This document shows positions 37,301 to 49,734 of a stretch of DNA of 64,000 bases, piece after piece. The translations under genes and the position numbers were made by a program. The stretch is from Neckera pumila (taxonomy: Eukaryota; Streptophyta; Bryopsida; Hypnales; Neckeraceae): the NCBI GenBank assembly GCA_963969595.1, contig OZ018411.1:8062501-8126500 (forward strand), given 5' to 3'. Under the pieces are notes generated by a model. That model saw only the letters and a program-made list of their open reading frames with translations, ran no database searches and was not told where the DNA came from. Position 1 is the stretch's first letter, and each line of letters starts with the position of its first letter.

Positions 37301-40300
37301 CTTGGAGCCCTTATGGACGTTTATATGATTCAACAGAAGACAAAACCAACGCAGCACAGTGTCCGGGAACTTCGGGCGTTGGGTCTGACTCCCCATTTGC
37401 TGGCGTGTCGAAGTGCTCAGGTAACTTTCTTCTGGTTTTGGATAGGTATAGATGGCTGTTTGATTAAATAAGAAGCCGCTGATTGCAAGTCTCTACCCCT
37501 AATAGGAAGTTTTGATTTTCATAAGGCTCTTCCCATGTAATCCTCATTTTAATTCTCAATATATTTCTTAGTATAATCCTCACTGATTGGAAATTTTAGA
37601 AATCCTATTTGACAATCTTAGAATGCCACTGGTCCTATAACATCATGTCACAATTCTACTAGGCATAAGAAGTTCATTCTTTTGAGAGATGAGCCCCAGC
37701 ATGCTTCTATTGCTTTTATATATCTCATATTTATTGGCCACCAGAACTTTCAACATTGAAAAATCCTTGCTTAATCTCTCGCGATACATGGATGCACTGC
37801 TTTGTTGCTTCAGCAAAATGATCAGCCTCCACCATATTGCAGGAGACGTGTATGACATGTAAACCAGGCTGAACATGAATGACATCTGAGTCATTTAACT
37901 GACATTCACGAGACTTGCCTGGGAAATCTTGACGGTTTCTTTCGTGGGTCTGTGATGCAGCCTTTAGAGCAGGCCACCAAGGAAAAGCTGTCTCAATTTT
38001 GCCATGTTCCAGTAAGTGTGAACACATTTACTCTGTCCATTTATTACTGTTCGCTAAGAATGCCTTAAAATGTTTGCAAGGAATGTCATTTCATTTGTAT
38101 CTAGCGTCTTAAGTGCTTTTAATAGCATAAAAGTTCCCGCAGAATACAGTTTGAATTAACGTGGTGGTTGATGTCCGCCAGGCTTCTCATATTCTTAACC
38201 TATTCGATGTCTCGAACATCTGGCACATTCCTCTCTTGCTTCGGGTATGCATTCTCTTATTCTGGCACTTGCCTTGCTCTTGTCAATCACCATGCTCCTC
38301 ATATGCATCATGCTAAATGATGGGTAACCAAAAAGCGTGTATTCATTGATACTGGGTTTTTTATTTAGTCACGAGGTGCTTCGTTGTGATTTAGTCACTT
38401 TGGAGATGGCATTTTACAGCAGTCTCTTGTGACACACTGAAGCTAAGTTGAATTATTTTGCCACGAACAGGATCAACAAGGGCATCTAGCAATACTCGAT
38501 AAATTAAAATTAAGGTTAGTTTGCTGTGTTAAGTTCCACAGCATAAGTTTTACAGTTGACTTCTGTTTTTGAACAAATATTGTTTTGAGGATTTACTGGT
38601 CCACTATTTATGTGTTGTTCAGTTCTCTGCCACCCCCCGATTTGAAGAAATGGGCTGCGCGAGCAGAACGATGTGACAACCTTTCTATCCCAGTAAATCC
38701 TATACTCTTAAAGACCTTTAGATGTGAATGCAGGAGGTATTTTTTACTTCCAAGAGCTTTGGTTTGGTCTTTACTTTTATTTTCAATATTTCTGATGGAA
38801 GTTTTCTTGCAGGTAAAGATTGCTATGGTTGGGAAGTATACTGGTCTATCGGACTCGTATCTCTCAGTTCTGAAGGTGGGATGAATTCAGTTGTCCTTTT
38901 TATTTGTTTTGAGTTTCGGTTTTCTGTAAGAGATTGTACCTAATGCGCGTTCAATCTCCCGATTAGAATACCAATAGAGCATTGAGTCCCATCTTCTTCA
39001 TTGGCATCATCATTTCTCTCTCTTTCTTCTCTTGACTCTATTTTATTGAGAACTCAGTAATTAAGATTTGTAAATTTCTTCAAAGTTCTCCTATATAACT
39101 CCTGTTTATGTCTTTTTGGAGACCAGGCACTCCAACATGCATGCATTGCGTGTTCAAGAAAGTTGATGTTGGAGTGGGTTGCTTCTACTGATCTAGAGGA
39201 TCACGCGAAAGAGGAGGTACTATTTTAGTGCATGAAGCTGCATGTCTGTTCTGCTAGGAAAATTTAAAGATTCAAATACTAGGAAAGTATGGTTAACTAT
39301 CCCTGTTGGTTTTAGTATTTCGGCTTACCAAGCACAAAAGACGTTTCCAATTTGTTTAAATTACAGTCTTAGCTTGGAAGCTAAATGTTTTCTTTATATC
39401 TTTGCAGACACCAGAAGCACATGCTGCTGCTTGGAATACTCTGAAGGTATCATCTGTGCCCTGTCCTCATCGCTGATCTGTTTTACGTTGGCATTATTGT
39501 ATTCAACATGTTGGTGTGGACCTTGAGAGGTTACTAATTTCCGGCTTCTGTCTTGTTCAGAATGCCCATGGTGTGCTTGTCCCTGGTGGATTCGGTGACA
39601 GAGGAGTTGAAGGAAAGATTTTAGCTGCTACATTTGCACGTATAAATGGGGTCCCGTACTTGGGCATTTGCCTTGGAATGCAGCTTGCTGTTGTGGAGTT
39701 CGCCAGGAATGTAAGCTACTCACATTCCTCTCTTTATATGTTCATGTATGATAATTGGACATTACTATGCTTCTGAAATAGAATTGTCATTGAAATGTCA
39801 TGGCCACGCTAAAACCAGAAAATCCACTGTGGAAGCTAATAGCGAACTATAGTAACTTTCTTTCAAATATGTATGCTTTTTTCTTCCTATCGTACTTTTA
39901 TTACCCTGAAGCTCCTGGATGGTGAATTTCAACTTCTATTGATATGGAAGCAGACACTTGGGGGCAATTAGGGGTTACTCTGGGGTTAAGATATACACTT
40001 CAGAGCTTGTAGGTTGTTTAGTATTTTCTGCTAATTTTTCTTTGTGACCAATAGGTTCTGGGGATGAAGGATGCCAATAGCACGGAGTTTGACTCTGCCA
40101 CTCCACATCCATGTGTTGTTTTCATGCCCGAGGTTTGTCCTCACAATCTCTATGATTCAGAATTTTTTTATAATTTTAGTCAAAGATGTTGAGATTTGGG
40201 TTATCTACATGAGAGACTGGCATATATTATTACAGTAGAACCTCTCTTAGTGCATACTCTTGTGAGGTTTATGTAGTTGGAGAGGTACTGAACTTTGGCT

Positions 40301-42009
40301 AACGTGGTCTCTCACTATGGGACCTCCAACTACTGTTCACAAATAAATGCTTCAAAGTACTACCTCTCTTATTGCATATTATGCACTAAGAGAGGTTCTA
40401 CTGTATCCCTTTCGATATGACTTTCAGTAAGTCTTAATTTCGATATGTCTGGTTTTGATTATTGGATGTGAAGGTCTCCAAAACACACATGGGTGGCACA
40501 ATGAGACTCGGAGCTCGCAAGACATTGTTTCAAACTCCTGACTGCATTACAGCTAAATTGTATGTTTTAAGCAATCGTCTTTTCCTCAGCTACTCTTACA
40601 GTGAAAGAGAGAGGTTGAATTAAGCTTGCATTTGACAGTTAGCTGAGTTCAACTGACGTGAAAGGTGGCTTCCACTTGGTGCTTTGATCTATTCATTCAT
40701 TTGAGGCGAGGGCTATATGTTTTTTTCAGTTCTTGCTTTGAGACCAGTCCCTTTATGATTGTGCCAGCTATCAAGATCTCTACTTAGTTTGACGTTTTTA
40801 ATCCGTGTATAATTTTTGTAGGTATCAAAAGGAAAAATTTATTGATGAACGTCATAGACATCGTTATGAGGTAATTAATTACCCATTTATCATTCTAAAT
40901 TTTGTTGGTTATTTCATGTCTTCTGCCAAGTTGTTCACACGTTTATTTTATTTTCAAAGACTGCTCACATGTAAATCCTTTCTGGCAGGTGAATCCAGAG
41001 ATGGTGGACAATATCGAAGCCGCAGGACTTCGCTTTGTTGGCAAAGATGAAACAGGACGTCGGATGGAGGTATTTCCTGACAGATAATTACCATTCGAAG
41101 TGCATGTCGGTGTGTCACAGCTTACCAGGGTAGTCTGCAATCAGTAGTTTTAGTAGCAGGTTCTCGGAACTGACGGTGATAATACGTTTCTAATTCTGGA
41201 TTTTCATGTACACCAATTTCTGTTCAGATTTTGGAGCTGCCAGGACACCCCTATTATGTGGGCGTCCAGTTTCATCCAGAATTCAAATCGCGCCCTGGCA
41301 AACCTACTGCAGTTTTCCTAGGTTAGGTTTCTCACGGTCTGTCCGAGTCTTCGGGGTCTGTTCTTGTATCTTCATCTCCTACTTGAACCTTTTGTCCAAT
41401 TACTGTTAACACCATTTTCAATATAATTAGATCATTTGACAAACATTTAGACAATATCATTAAGAGAATCTCTCCTATGATTCATTGTCGTAATGACCAT
41501 ACAGAAGCCTCTTTATGTATCACAGAAAGGTTTCTGTGTGATCACAGTGATCATAGGGAGACCTCTCTGTGAATCATAGGAGAGATTCTCTGTACGATGC
41601 TGTCTAAGAGCTCTTGAAACAGTCTATTCTTATTGAAAATCATGTTCATTGGTTGTTCTGAAATGTTGCTGAGCTACTTATGGTTCTGATTGAGAGTTAA
41701 TTGAATTCTCAAGCAGTATACCATGATTGGACGTACATCAATCTCATAATTAACCATGGAATCTTGTCTCAAATGTGTAGTCTGGGCTTCAGCAGGTTTA
41801 GATATTGGATTCCGCAGTGCTGGTAACTGAATCTGCGGGTTCAATGTGCAGGTTTGATATTAGCTGCTTCAGGGCAGATGGATCCATCTATCAATGCGTC
41901 TCGTCCAGCAAAAGTATCACCGGGAACAACTACTTCCTGGCCTAATGTTCATCACGTCGAGATATCTGTATCGGAGGTTTCAAATGCTGCTGAAATTCGC
42001 CAAGTCTAG
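34324..42009 (+). CDS. CTPS: CTP synthase (glutamine-hydrolysing)
   Basis: This encodes CTP synthase, which converts UTP, ATP and glutamine to CTP in the cytosol, the last step of de novo pyrimidine nucleotide synthesis. Coding exons: 34324-34441, 34735-34814, 35347-35433, 35711-35761, 36102-36219, 36511-36567, 37113-37177, 37337-37420, 37961-38011, 38182-38244, 38471-38514, 38623-38692, 38813-38875, 39127-39216, 39408-39446, 39561-39710, 40055-40132, 40474-40559, 40822-40870, 40989-41069, 41228-41321, 41852-42009. All phases agree and give 591 residues, typical of plants. The synthetase domain has the P-loop GLGKG (Lys16) and metal ligands Asp68 and Glu146. The glutaminase domain has the nucleophile Cys397 in GICLGMQ and His524/Glu526 in FHPEF. 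An AATAAA lies at 42045. Introns carry several repeats. It appears intact. Confidence 0.96.
34599..34633. repeat. Interstitial plant telomere-type repeat
   Basis: Degenerate tandem TTTAGGG units (GGTTTAGGGTTTAGGGG, then TTTTAGGGTTTGGGG) lie in CTP synthase intron 1. TTTAGGG is the common plant telomere unit. A short intronic run may be a regulatory telo-box cluster or a chance microsatellite. Confidence 0.7.
35470..35655. mobile_element. Truncated short TTAA-family copy in CTPS intron 3
   Basis: It matches 18936-19164 through GGGCCTC...CACTTTTGA, CACATGCAACGTTCTTCACTG and ATGAATCCTTGGTCCTTTAG. The right terminus is altered (AGAGGGAACC) and no left terminus is seen, so it is a decayed copy. 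Confidence 0.5.
40233..40403. mobile_element. Emigrant/pogo-like MITE in CTPS intron 17, 171 bp
   Basis: The terminal inverted repeats CAGTAGAACCTCTCTTAGTGCAT and their complement are nearly perfect. They are flanked by TA dinucleotides (40231-40232 and 40404-40405). CAGTARAACCTCT termini with a TA target duplication are characteristic of plant Emigrant/Lemi1 elements of the pogo (Tc1/mariner) group. No coding capacity. Confidence 0.85.
41463..41593. repeat. Foldback hairpin in CTPS intron 21
   Basis: The arms AGAGAATCTCTCCTATGATTCA and their complement bound about 85 nt that contain further internal complementarity (GAAGCCTCTTTATG with CATAGGGAGACCTC). It is probably a small MITE. Target-site duplication is not clear. 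Confidence 0.65.
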
Positions 42010-42309
42010 AGTGAGTCTATCAATTTAATTGATTTGCTTATTGGAATAAATTGGGGGTTTTGCACAGGCGGCATAGTTGTGTAATCTTTGTACTGCTGAA
42101 AATGACTTCTGGTCACCGGATTGGGCAAAGAATTCGGTTGAAATTGCAACTCACCTTCTATTCCATTCCATTCTAGCAAGCTAAAAATGTCAAGCTTACG
42201 AATTCCGAGGTAACGGGTAATTTTTGTTGTCGTAATCTTTAGTACGGTATAGTTAAAGTTGTTTGTTAAGAATTTCAGACTGCTGTGCTGCTGTCAATGT
42301 GTGTGCTGC

Positions 42310-42401
42310 CAGAGGAAGATTGAACCAAATAAAACACAAAACTCAACATGGTTTAAGTTATTAGATTGTAATGTTGAGTTTTGTGTTCAATCTTCCTCTT
42401 T
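42310..42401. repeat. Inverted repeat 300 bp downstream of CTPS stop
   Basis: The left arm AGAGGAAGATTGAAC...ACACAAAACTCAACAT pairs with the right arm ending GTTCAATCTTCCTCTT. The left arm has an extra CAAATAAA that would bulge. The stem could lie in a long 3' UTR or be an independent small repeat. Confidence 0.65.
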
Positions 42402-43120
42402 TGGTCACAAGCTGTATTTGGAAAGACTCGAATGTTTTAGGAGGTCTTTGAAATTGAATGCACATTTGAATTTGCAATGTTGCAACTACACTATTGGGAT
42501 ATTATTCACTTTGATTCTCATTCTACTTTCAAAGTTGAATGAACTTATTTTCAACTTCCAACTTTGATATCCCTATTTTTATAACCCCAATGTTTGAATT
42601 GATTGAAAACTTGAATCCATAGAGGGTCTACATTGGGGAGATGTATTTCATTACATTATAAATACTTATAGGAGATCAAAGAGAAAACAATGAAATGGGA
42701 ATTGAGCTTGAAGGATATCTCTAATATATTGGTGTTGAAAATACATTTCTTTCTTGAAGTCACAAAATAACCTTCAAATCAAAATTAACCTTCATCTATC
42801 TCAACTTGAAAATAACCATATTTAGGGTTATATAATTGGAAATCTATTGGCAATGAAACTAAATTATTTTAATTTAATATTTAGGATCAAATGTATTGCA
42901 ATAGTGATTTTGAGTTTCAAATTTCAAATTTATTTCTAAGTGACAATAGTAGTCAATCTAATTCTATATATAATTCAAAATCTTCATATCAACTCCAAAA
43001 TCAATTTGTCAAATTCCTATACAAAGCAAGGTTCAAATTAATTAAAAATCCAATTAAAAAATTTGGGAAATCTAGAGTTCTTAAATACTTGGCATCAATT
43101 ATAACATCATTTTAAGGTTG
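42402..43120. other. Gene-free AT-rich interval
   Basis: No gene is supportable. Open frames at 42.4-42.6 and 42.9-43.1 kb are short, AT-driven and lack any motif. I see no clear repeat other than the flanking hairpins. Confidence 0.4.
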
Positions 43121-43121
43121 G

Positions 43122-43247
43122 ACATATCCATTGTGAATCCTCAACCAAAATGCATCCCTATTTACAATTGTCCAATATTTTAGGCTAAAATGTTGGACAA
43201 TTGTAGATAAGGACACATTGGATTTGAGGGTTTATAATGGATATGTT
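43122..43247. repeat. Hairpin MITE, copy 1
   Basis: An inverted repeat runs across the whole unit. It starts ACATATCCATTGTGAATCC and ends with the complement (GGTTTATAATGGATATGT). The centre is AATTGTCCAATATTTTAG followed by CTAAAATGTTGGACAATT. A second copy is at 58094-58236. Confidence 0.7.
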
Positions 43248-43767
43248 TACCCTTAGCAATGAGCCAAAGATGGTCCAGAGAGTTATTGGGGCTTATAGTG
43301 AAGTTTGTTGATGTGACCCTCAGGATGTGACATATACCATAACTCTTGTGCAACTAAGCTTAACCATTGGCATCCTACACTTATTCCAATGTAATTTACA
43401 ATTTTCGTGAGGTAAAAGTATCTAAGTTTGATCCCTTTCTAAAAATAGTCTCATCAAAGATTCTTGATTAAAATGTACAACCTCTATTCATAAGAATCTA
43501 AAGTCACATTCAAATACACCTATTTTCAACGCTTTGAAAAATTTATAGTTTATTCATCCATCATATGGTAGTCTAAAAAACTGCATTCTAAGAGAATCTA
43601 AAATCCCCTTTTGACTACCAACAAAGATCTCATCAGAACTTTATTTGTGCATATACTCAATTCTTTATTTATACACATTGAGTTATAAGACCTTTCCCTT
43701 GAAAACTTGCTTGTTGAATTTTTAGCCATTGCCACAAAGACATAATTAGGATGAGTCTTCCTTCTTA

Positions 43768-44335
43768 GGGCCTCTTCACACTACGGCCGCCCAAATCGAG
43801 AGGCTGTGGGACTAAGTTCAAACTTTTGGTGAAAGTCCAAATAAATGAGCAATAAATGGTAGGTTTTGGAGCCTTTGGCCAACCATAGTGTGAAGCCTCC
43901 AAAGGCCAAGCCCAAAGTCCAAACCCATGGCAATGAACTCCCACAACCTCTCAACTTAGACGGCCATAGTGTGAAGCTTCTCAAGGCTAAGCCCAAAGTC
44001 CAAATTCTTAGCAATAAACTCCCACGGACACTTGATTTGAATGACCATAGTGTGAAGTCTCCAAAGGCCAAGCCCAAAGTCCAAACCCATACCAATTTAA
44101 CGGTTGAGATCTTGTAAGTTATTAAATGAACTCCCACGGCCTCTCGATCATAGTTTGAGTCTCCATTTTTGCACGACCCAAACTCTCCTCAAGAGTCCGT
44201 CACCATGTAGACAATTTGTTGCCACGTAGGTAGTTGGAGGGCCATGGCCTTTGGACTTGGACCTCTTGGTTTCTTGTAATGTGATTGATGGAAACCCACG
44301 GCCTCTCGACCTTTGGCCATAGTGTGAAATGGCCC
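43768..44335. mobile_element. Tourist-like element, 568 bp, TTA target duplication
   Basis: The termini GGGCCTCTTCACACTACGGCC and the complement of GGCCATAGTGTGAAATGGCCC are flanked by TTA at 43765-43767 and 44336-44338, as in PIF/Harbinger-derived elements. Inside are three tandem units of about 78-80 bp (from 43886, 43965 and 44043), each beginning CCATAGTGTGAAG and containing AAGCCCAAAGTCCAAA. The open frames across the units on both strands are products of the repeat, not genes. Confidence 0.65.
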
Positions 44336-44338
44336 TTA

Positions 44339-45050
44339 GACTCTTGGAGAACCATCAGCCTAGCTTAACTCAATAATCTTTGATGACCATGACCTCCTCC
44401 TCTCCGCTTGGGATTTGAACCAAAAGGAGGGCACACCTCCCAAAGGATGCTTCAATTAAATCCTCACCGTTGCTGTTGTTTCCTGATTATGCGGAGACTA
44501 TGCGCCAGCAGACCTTCCTTGCATTCCAAGTTTCCCCAAAGAAACGTTGAATGTCTGCACTGAGCCAGCTGACTGCGGATTCCAAATTCACCTGCATGCC
44601 ATCAAATTAGAGTATTAGAGGAACCCATAGAATGGTAGAATACCATAGAATGTTGTCTGTAGGACTGACTTCTCATCATATACATTCAACACAAGCTAAA
44701 AGGTCAGTCAGGGTATGAAGTTAATTCTTTGCAACTGAGCTGGTGAAGAATGTTTTTACAGTGGAGGCACCTAAAACCATCACAATAAGGAATTCAGCAT
44801 ACTTGGAAGGCACCTTTTCCTAAAAAGAATATTTTCGTAGTATTGGCAAGTGAAAATTATGAATATTAAAAAAAATTAAAAAATTAAAAAATAAATCGGG
44901 TGAAGTATGTAATTTCTATGATTTTTCAAAGTGTTGGCTCCCTAGACCACTGAAACTGTCCCACACGTGTACCTGAACTAAAATCTGCAAAAATTAGCTG
45001 TCAGAGGATGAAAAGTAAATATGAGTCTTTCACATGCGTCAACAAATTAG
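44339..45050. other. Gene-free interval
   Basis: No gene is supportable. A minus-strand GGTTCAAATCC at about 44410 matches a tRNA B-box, but no A-box or cloverleaf is visible. The rest is unassigned AT-rich sequence. Confidence 0.4.
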
Positions 45051-46230
45051 CCCCTAAAGGCCCAACATTAGGAAAATTTCAGCCTTCCAGAAGGTCGCTA
45101 AGCAATTGATTTACGGGACCCCTTTGGTGCAATTTCAAAATGAATAAAAAAATAATTTTTTTTGAAAAAAAATGTTAAAAAATATATTAAAATATATAAA
45201 TCTGACGTGGCACTACTAGTGCCACATCAGCATCCAATTTTTAAATATTAAAAAATAATTTTTGATTTTGATTTTTTTCTATAATTGCACCAAGCGGGTG
45301 CCAAACTCATGGCCTTCTGGAGGGCTGAAATTTTTCCTAATGGGCCTTTTTGCTACCCCAAAACACCCAAATCTGTCATTTTTATAGCAAAGAGTAAAAA
45401 AACTTGAAAAATGTTTTTTTTTTTTTGCACATCTAACCGTAGGATGTTACACCTAATTAGTATGAGAATGTTTGGAAAAAATTTCAAAGTTTTTGACCGC
45501 ACAGATTGCAAGATATCTGCGTTTAAAGTGAAAAAAACAAGTTTTTTAGCACATTGTGGGACTATATTTTATGACTTTGAACATTTTTAACTGAAATTTT
45601 TTGCATTGCAAAGTTTTGATCTTTAAATTTTTATAGTAGAAAATTGAGTTGAGGATCTAGGGGAAAAAAAAGCCAAAAAAACTTAATTTTCATTACTAAA
45701 AAAATTGTTAACTAGAAGCAAATACGAAATAGAAGGAAAATCTAAAATATTGATAACTTTTATATGGAATTAAAAAACACTCATTCCAATCGTGAGATTG
45801 TTCTAGCAAAAAAACTAAATCTTATAGAACTTTTCTTATGAAAAATTGTTAAAATTGCAAGCAGAAATGAATCCTATAAGTTACTTTTTCAATAAGATGC
45901 TCTAAGTGCCCGAAAAACAAGATTGTCCATAACTTTCTCATAAAAAATCCAAAGCTTTCCAGATAGACAAAAATATAATCTATGAATTAAAAAAAAATTA
46001 AAATTAAAAAATTAAAAATTGCAATTTTTTTTTTGTTGCCCCCCGTCCCCGGTTTTGAGCTTATTTGGGCATAACTTTTTTTCCCGGGCACCGATTGAAA
46101 AAAAAAATTATATTCCCTCAAAGCTTAGCAATTTTTTTATCTTCAAGAAAAGTTTTGGAAAATTACGACAAAACTTCAGCTTGCCTGAAATCTCATTTGT
46201 CCTCCGAAGGGACAATGGGTTTTTAGTGAT
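45051..46230 (-). mobile_element. Degenerate TTAA-family copy with nested MITE
   Basis: The left end CCCCTAAAGGCCCAAC (preceded by TTAG) and the interior TCTAACCGTAGGATGTTA and GACCGCACAGATTGCAAGATAT match the 925-bp family. A 270-bp MITE (45070-45339) is inserted next to the left terminus. The right end is eroded near 46220 (GGGTTTTTAGTGATTAT). Confidence 0.5.
45070..45339. mobile_element. AGGAAAATTTCAGCC-type MITE, copy 1
   Basis: The terminal inverted repeats are AGGAAAATTTCAGCCTTCCAGAAGG and the complement of CCTTCTGGAGGGCTGAAATTTTTCCT. A central palindromic segment reads GTGGCACTACTAGTGCCAC. Copies 2 and 3 are at 55982-56241 and 57373-57667. Confidence 0.7.
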
Positions 46231-49200
46231 TATAATTAAACATTTGTAGGACACTTCAATGAATGCTTATAGACAGATTTGGTGACAATCTATAGTTCAA
46301 GAATGGGGCAGGGACTGGGTGTTTCTACCTTATTGGTATAGCTTACTTGGTGCAAGTGTATTTTTTTTTAAGTTATAAAATTTGTATATGTCATCAGGGA
46401 ATCCATCGGAGGCCGAGAGACTGACAGGAGGAGGATATTGTATGAATTGAGGTGTAATGTACTTGAGATAATGACGTCCTGGATTTGTGGACTTTGTTAA
46501 CCAGTGAGAACATCATACAGTGAAAGTTCACCTTGAGTGGATACCTTTCCTTGCAATTATATAGGCAGGGACATCAAATTGTATTGTGGGTTGAAACAAA
46601 CTCTTTAGGATTAGCATGGCGCACAGTAAGTTGGTTGCACTGAAACATAACGTAAGTGGAAGAAATTGTAGTACTAGCTGCAACAATTGAGTAACGTTTG
46701 ATGTTTGCTCATTACATCCAATAAGCAACTATTTCTCAAAGCTTCACCATTAAAAAAACAAACAGAATATGAGTAGTTTACCCTATGCAGTATGGCTTTC
46801 ATTCTTCACATTTGTACTCTTTTGTTGGCTCTGGATCAAACAGGAGGAGGCTTTGCATCTATGGAAGCTTCCCTCAGGAAAGTTCGAGTGGCTACCTTCC
46901 CTAAAAAGCGAGTACAGACAGAGCTCGGCTCTTGTACTGTAGGTAAGTAGTTGTTTGTTACTCATGATGAATTCCAAAGTAACAAGTTAAGGTCCCTACT
47001 TGGGTGTCATTGGAGCAGAAGAGACCACTGAACAGTATTCTTGTCAAAACATTTGAAATTGTGAACAGATGCTTGGTGCACAGAAGAGAGCACGCAAATA
47101 AAGTGACGCATACTAGATAGATTTGAATGTGGAGCCTTATCATACAGTGCCATGTAGAAAGTAAGGTAATGTCTGTGAAGTTTTTGCACAGACAGGAAAC
47201 TGGTAAACCCATTAGTTTATTGAATACGTTGATAATTTTTGAGCAAGTGAATCATTGTTACATTCTTCAAAATATCAGCTTCTCAAATCCCCAAAAATCT
47301 TCTTCGGATAAGCTTGCTAGTTTGAGCTAGGAGGTAGAATGGAAAAAGATCACCGTGCAATATAGTCACAAGGGCTACCTTACTTTCCAGATGGCATTGT
47401 ACAAAGGTAAAGTTGGTGCCTCAAAACAAAGATTTAGGATAGGATGACTCATGGTCATTCCTTTGGTCCTTGTCTATAATTAGACGGATTAGATTCATGA
47501 CTATTTTTTTGTGATAGAGCAACATTCAAATCAAAGATTTTTTCACATGTATTTCAGTCAACTTGCAATTTTTAGTTTAAGAAAAAGACACATTATAGGT
47601 GGTCAAAGAAAAAATATAGAGCCTCCTATTGTTGTTCCTAAGGGGGACTATTCTTTTTCACTTGCATTCTATTGTGGTTCTTTGGATTCCTTACACAATT
47701 GCAATCATAGTCCAAAACATCCTTGCAAATTGTGGAATAATGAACCAACCTTATGCCATGTGTCTAAACTTCATGGTCTAGGTGTTCCTTGAAATCCTGA
47801 CTTTTCAACTCAATTCTATACTGAAACAATTATGAAGTAGGATGTCCATAAAGGACTCAAGCTTTAAAAGCATCTTCTAATGCAAAGGTACATTTTACTT
47901 TCTCATTGCACTAGCAATGCACAAATAGTGTACATTTTTAGGAGGTGGACACTTATTGGTGACTACAACGTTTTAATTTCAAAAAATCATTACCAATTCC
48001 ACGCAACTCCAAAAATATGAAACGACTTGGGTTAAATGTCAATTCTATTTGCTTTCAAGAAAAGTTTATTGAAAAAATACTTCAAGAAACTTTATCTCAC
48101 CAAGTTAATTTTCAAACCTCAAAAAGGGCGCTTCATAAACCTTCATAATCTCAATGCAACCCCGACTTCTCATTTTTCACTAAGGGAGGCAACCCATTTC
48201 TAAACACTTTAGCAGTTACACACGTCCCAATTTTTTTTTTCTCAAAACAGAATTACCACAAAATTTTCTATTTCTTCTATATTCGTGATGTAGGGCTTGT
48301 TGTTTCCGACCATGGGCTGAAAACAAAATCAGTCAAGGGTTGGTTGTGATATCGAGAGACTTGTAGCCAATCATAATGTGCCACAACTACGTCAGTAACC
48401 ATGCCATAATTAATCACTGTTCATCTCTTGCTAATCAGAAAGTGAACAGCCTACATTGCCAGAATGGGGATGATCAGGAATGAGTTGCCTTCCTTACTGA
48501 TTAGAATGCAAGACAGAGGTCCCAATTGGGCCCAACAAGTTACTTGGAGTTGCAATTGGACTGGGGCAATTTTGGGTATGCATGCCTTATGCTTATGGCA
48601 GTTGAGCGTCACGGTGACGTACCATGTCTTGACCAGCTCCAGCACAGACAGTTTTGGACCTGCACAACGGTCCAAAGTTTGCATGAAAAGTTAATAAGTT
48701 TGTGCCATTCCAGTGCAGCCCCCACCTTGTGCCCTCCCTTTTGGCCACCACAGCAGTAGTGTGCCCCTACCCCTGGCTACAGGAAGCTTACCATTTGTCA
48801 TTGCCTAGCAGCCCTTACTTCTCCAGATTGTTGATTGCTTTTCACTTTTGGGTTCCATTGCTGCTCATCCTCCATAACATTCATCAGCCTTCAGGGAGGC
48901 TGCTCTTTCCCTCCATGAGGCCACATCCATGAAAACTCATCAATGGGGCATGTGGTGTCCATGTTAGCTGCCACGTGATTTTTAGTTCAATATGGTGTGG
49001 AGTATTCCACACCATTTTGTCAGGGCTTTCAGTTTGCTATTGAATGTTATGTCACTGCAAACACATTCTGCCATTTATTATTTCCCAAAACTGGGATCAG
49101 TGGGATGCCCTCAAGAGATTCGGAATCTGCTAGTCTTTGGTTTGCTCAGTAGTAGTGCACGTGCCTGACCTCATGCAGGAAAAGGCAGGCTCTTTTGGTG

Positions 49201-49330
49201 CTAACTTACTTCCCATTTGTGTGTACATGTGTTTTTAATAAATTTTGTTGCAGTTCACACAGAATGGTCTGAACCACCTGCCATCACTCCATCACTGATT
49301 ATTTTGGATCATGGTGTTGATAAAACAAGA
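46231..49330. other. Gene-free interval
   Basis: No gene is supportable. Open frames at 46.5-47.8 kb and 48.4-48.9 kb lack domains, splice context or consistent codon use, and several overlap on opposite strands. 48.3-49.2 kb is less AT-rich than its surroundings, without a recognisable product. Confidence 0.4.
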
Positions 49331-49335
49331 TTATG

Positions 49336-49424
49336 CTACGAGAGGCTTTGTCCTTGTACCAGGAGAAAACTGGGAATATGCTATGAGAGGCTTTGTCCTT
49401 GTACTATGAGAAAGTGGGAATAGT
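49336..49424. repeat. Two-unit tandem repeat, about 45 bp
   Basis: CGAGAGGCTTTGTCCTTGTAC is followed by a second unit differing at a few positions (GAGAGGCTTTGTCCTTGTAC) about 46 bp later. It is a small tandem duplication with no coding support. Confidence 0.6.
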
Positions 49425-49734
49425 AATGGAAGAGTGTCTGTAGTTTCATTTTTTTTCTTTTTCTTGGGCCCTGGAGGGCCGGCCACTATTTGCCTCGCGG
49501 GCCAAAATTGACCTAAACTGCAATCCCAATGCAAAGTTTTATCGGTTTCATAGTATTATTAGCACAAAATTTTCTACTTGTACTTGTAAGGTAAGTACAA
49601 ATTCACCCTTTAACTAATAGATTTTGTAACTACATGATCTTTTTCTTGACTACTACTATATTAGGATCACATGTTTTAACTCCAAAAAGACGGGCTAGTT
49701 ACTATGGAAATCAACTTTTGGGATATTGTGTGAA

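Noticed and set aside
43781..44137. 118-codon minus-strand and 83-codon plus-strand frames with repeated peptides
   Set aside because: These are translations of the tandem units inside the Tourist-like element, open only because the unit length is near a multiple of three.
44400..44425. tRNA-like B-box (GGTTCAAATCC) on the minus strand
   Set aside because: No A-box, anticodon arm or acceptor stem can be built around it, so it is not a tRNA. A SINE origin cannot be supported from one motif.
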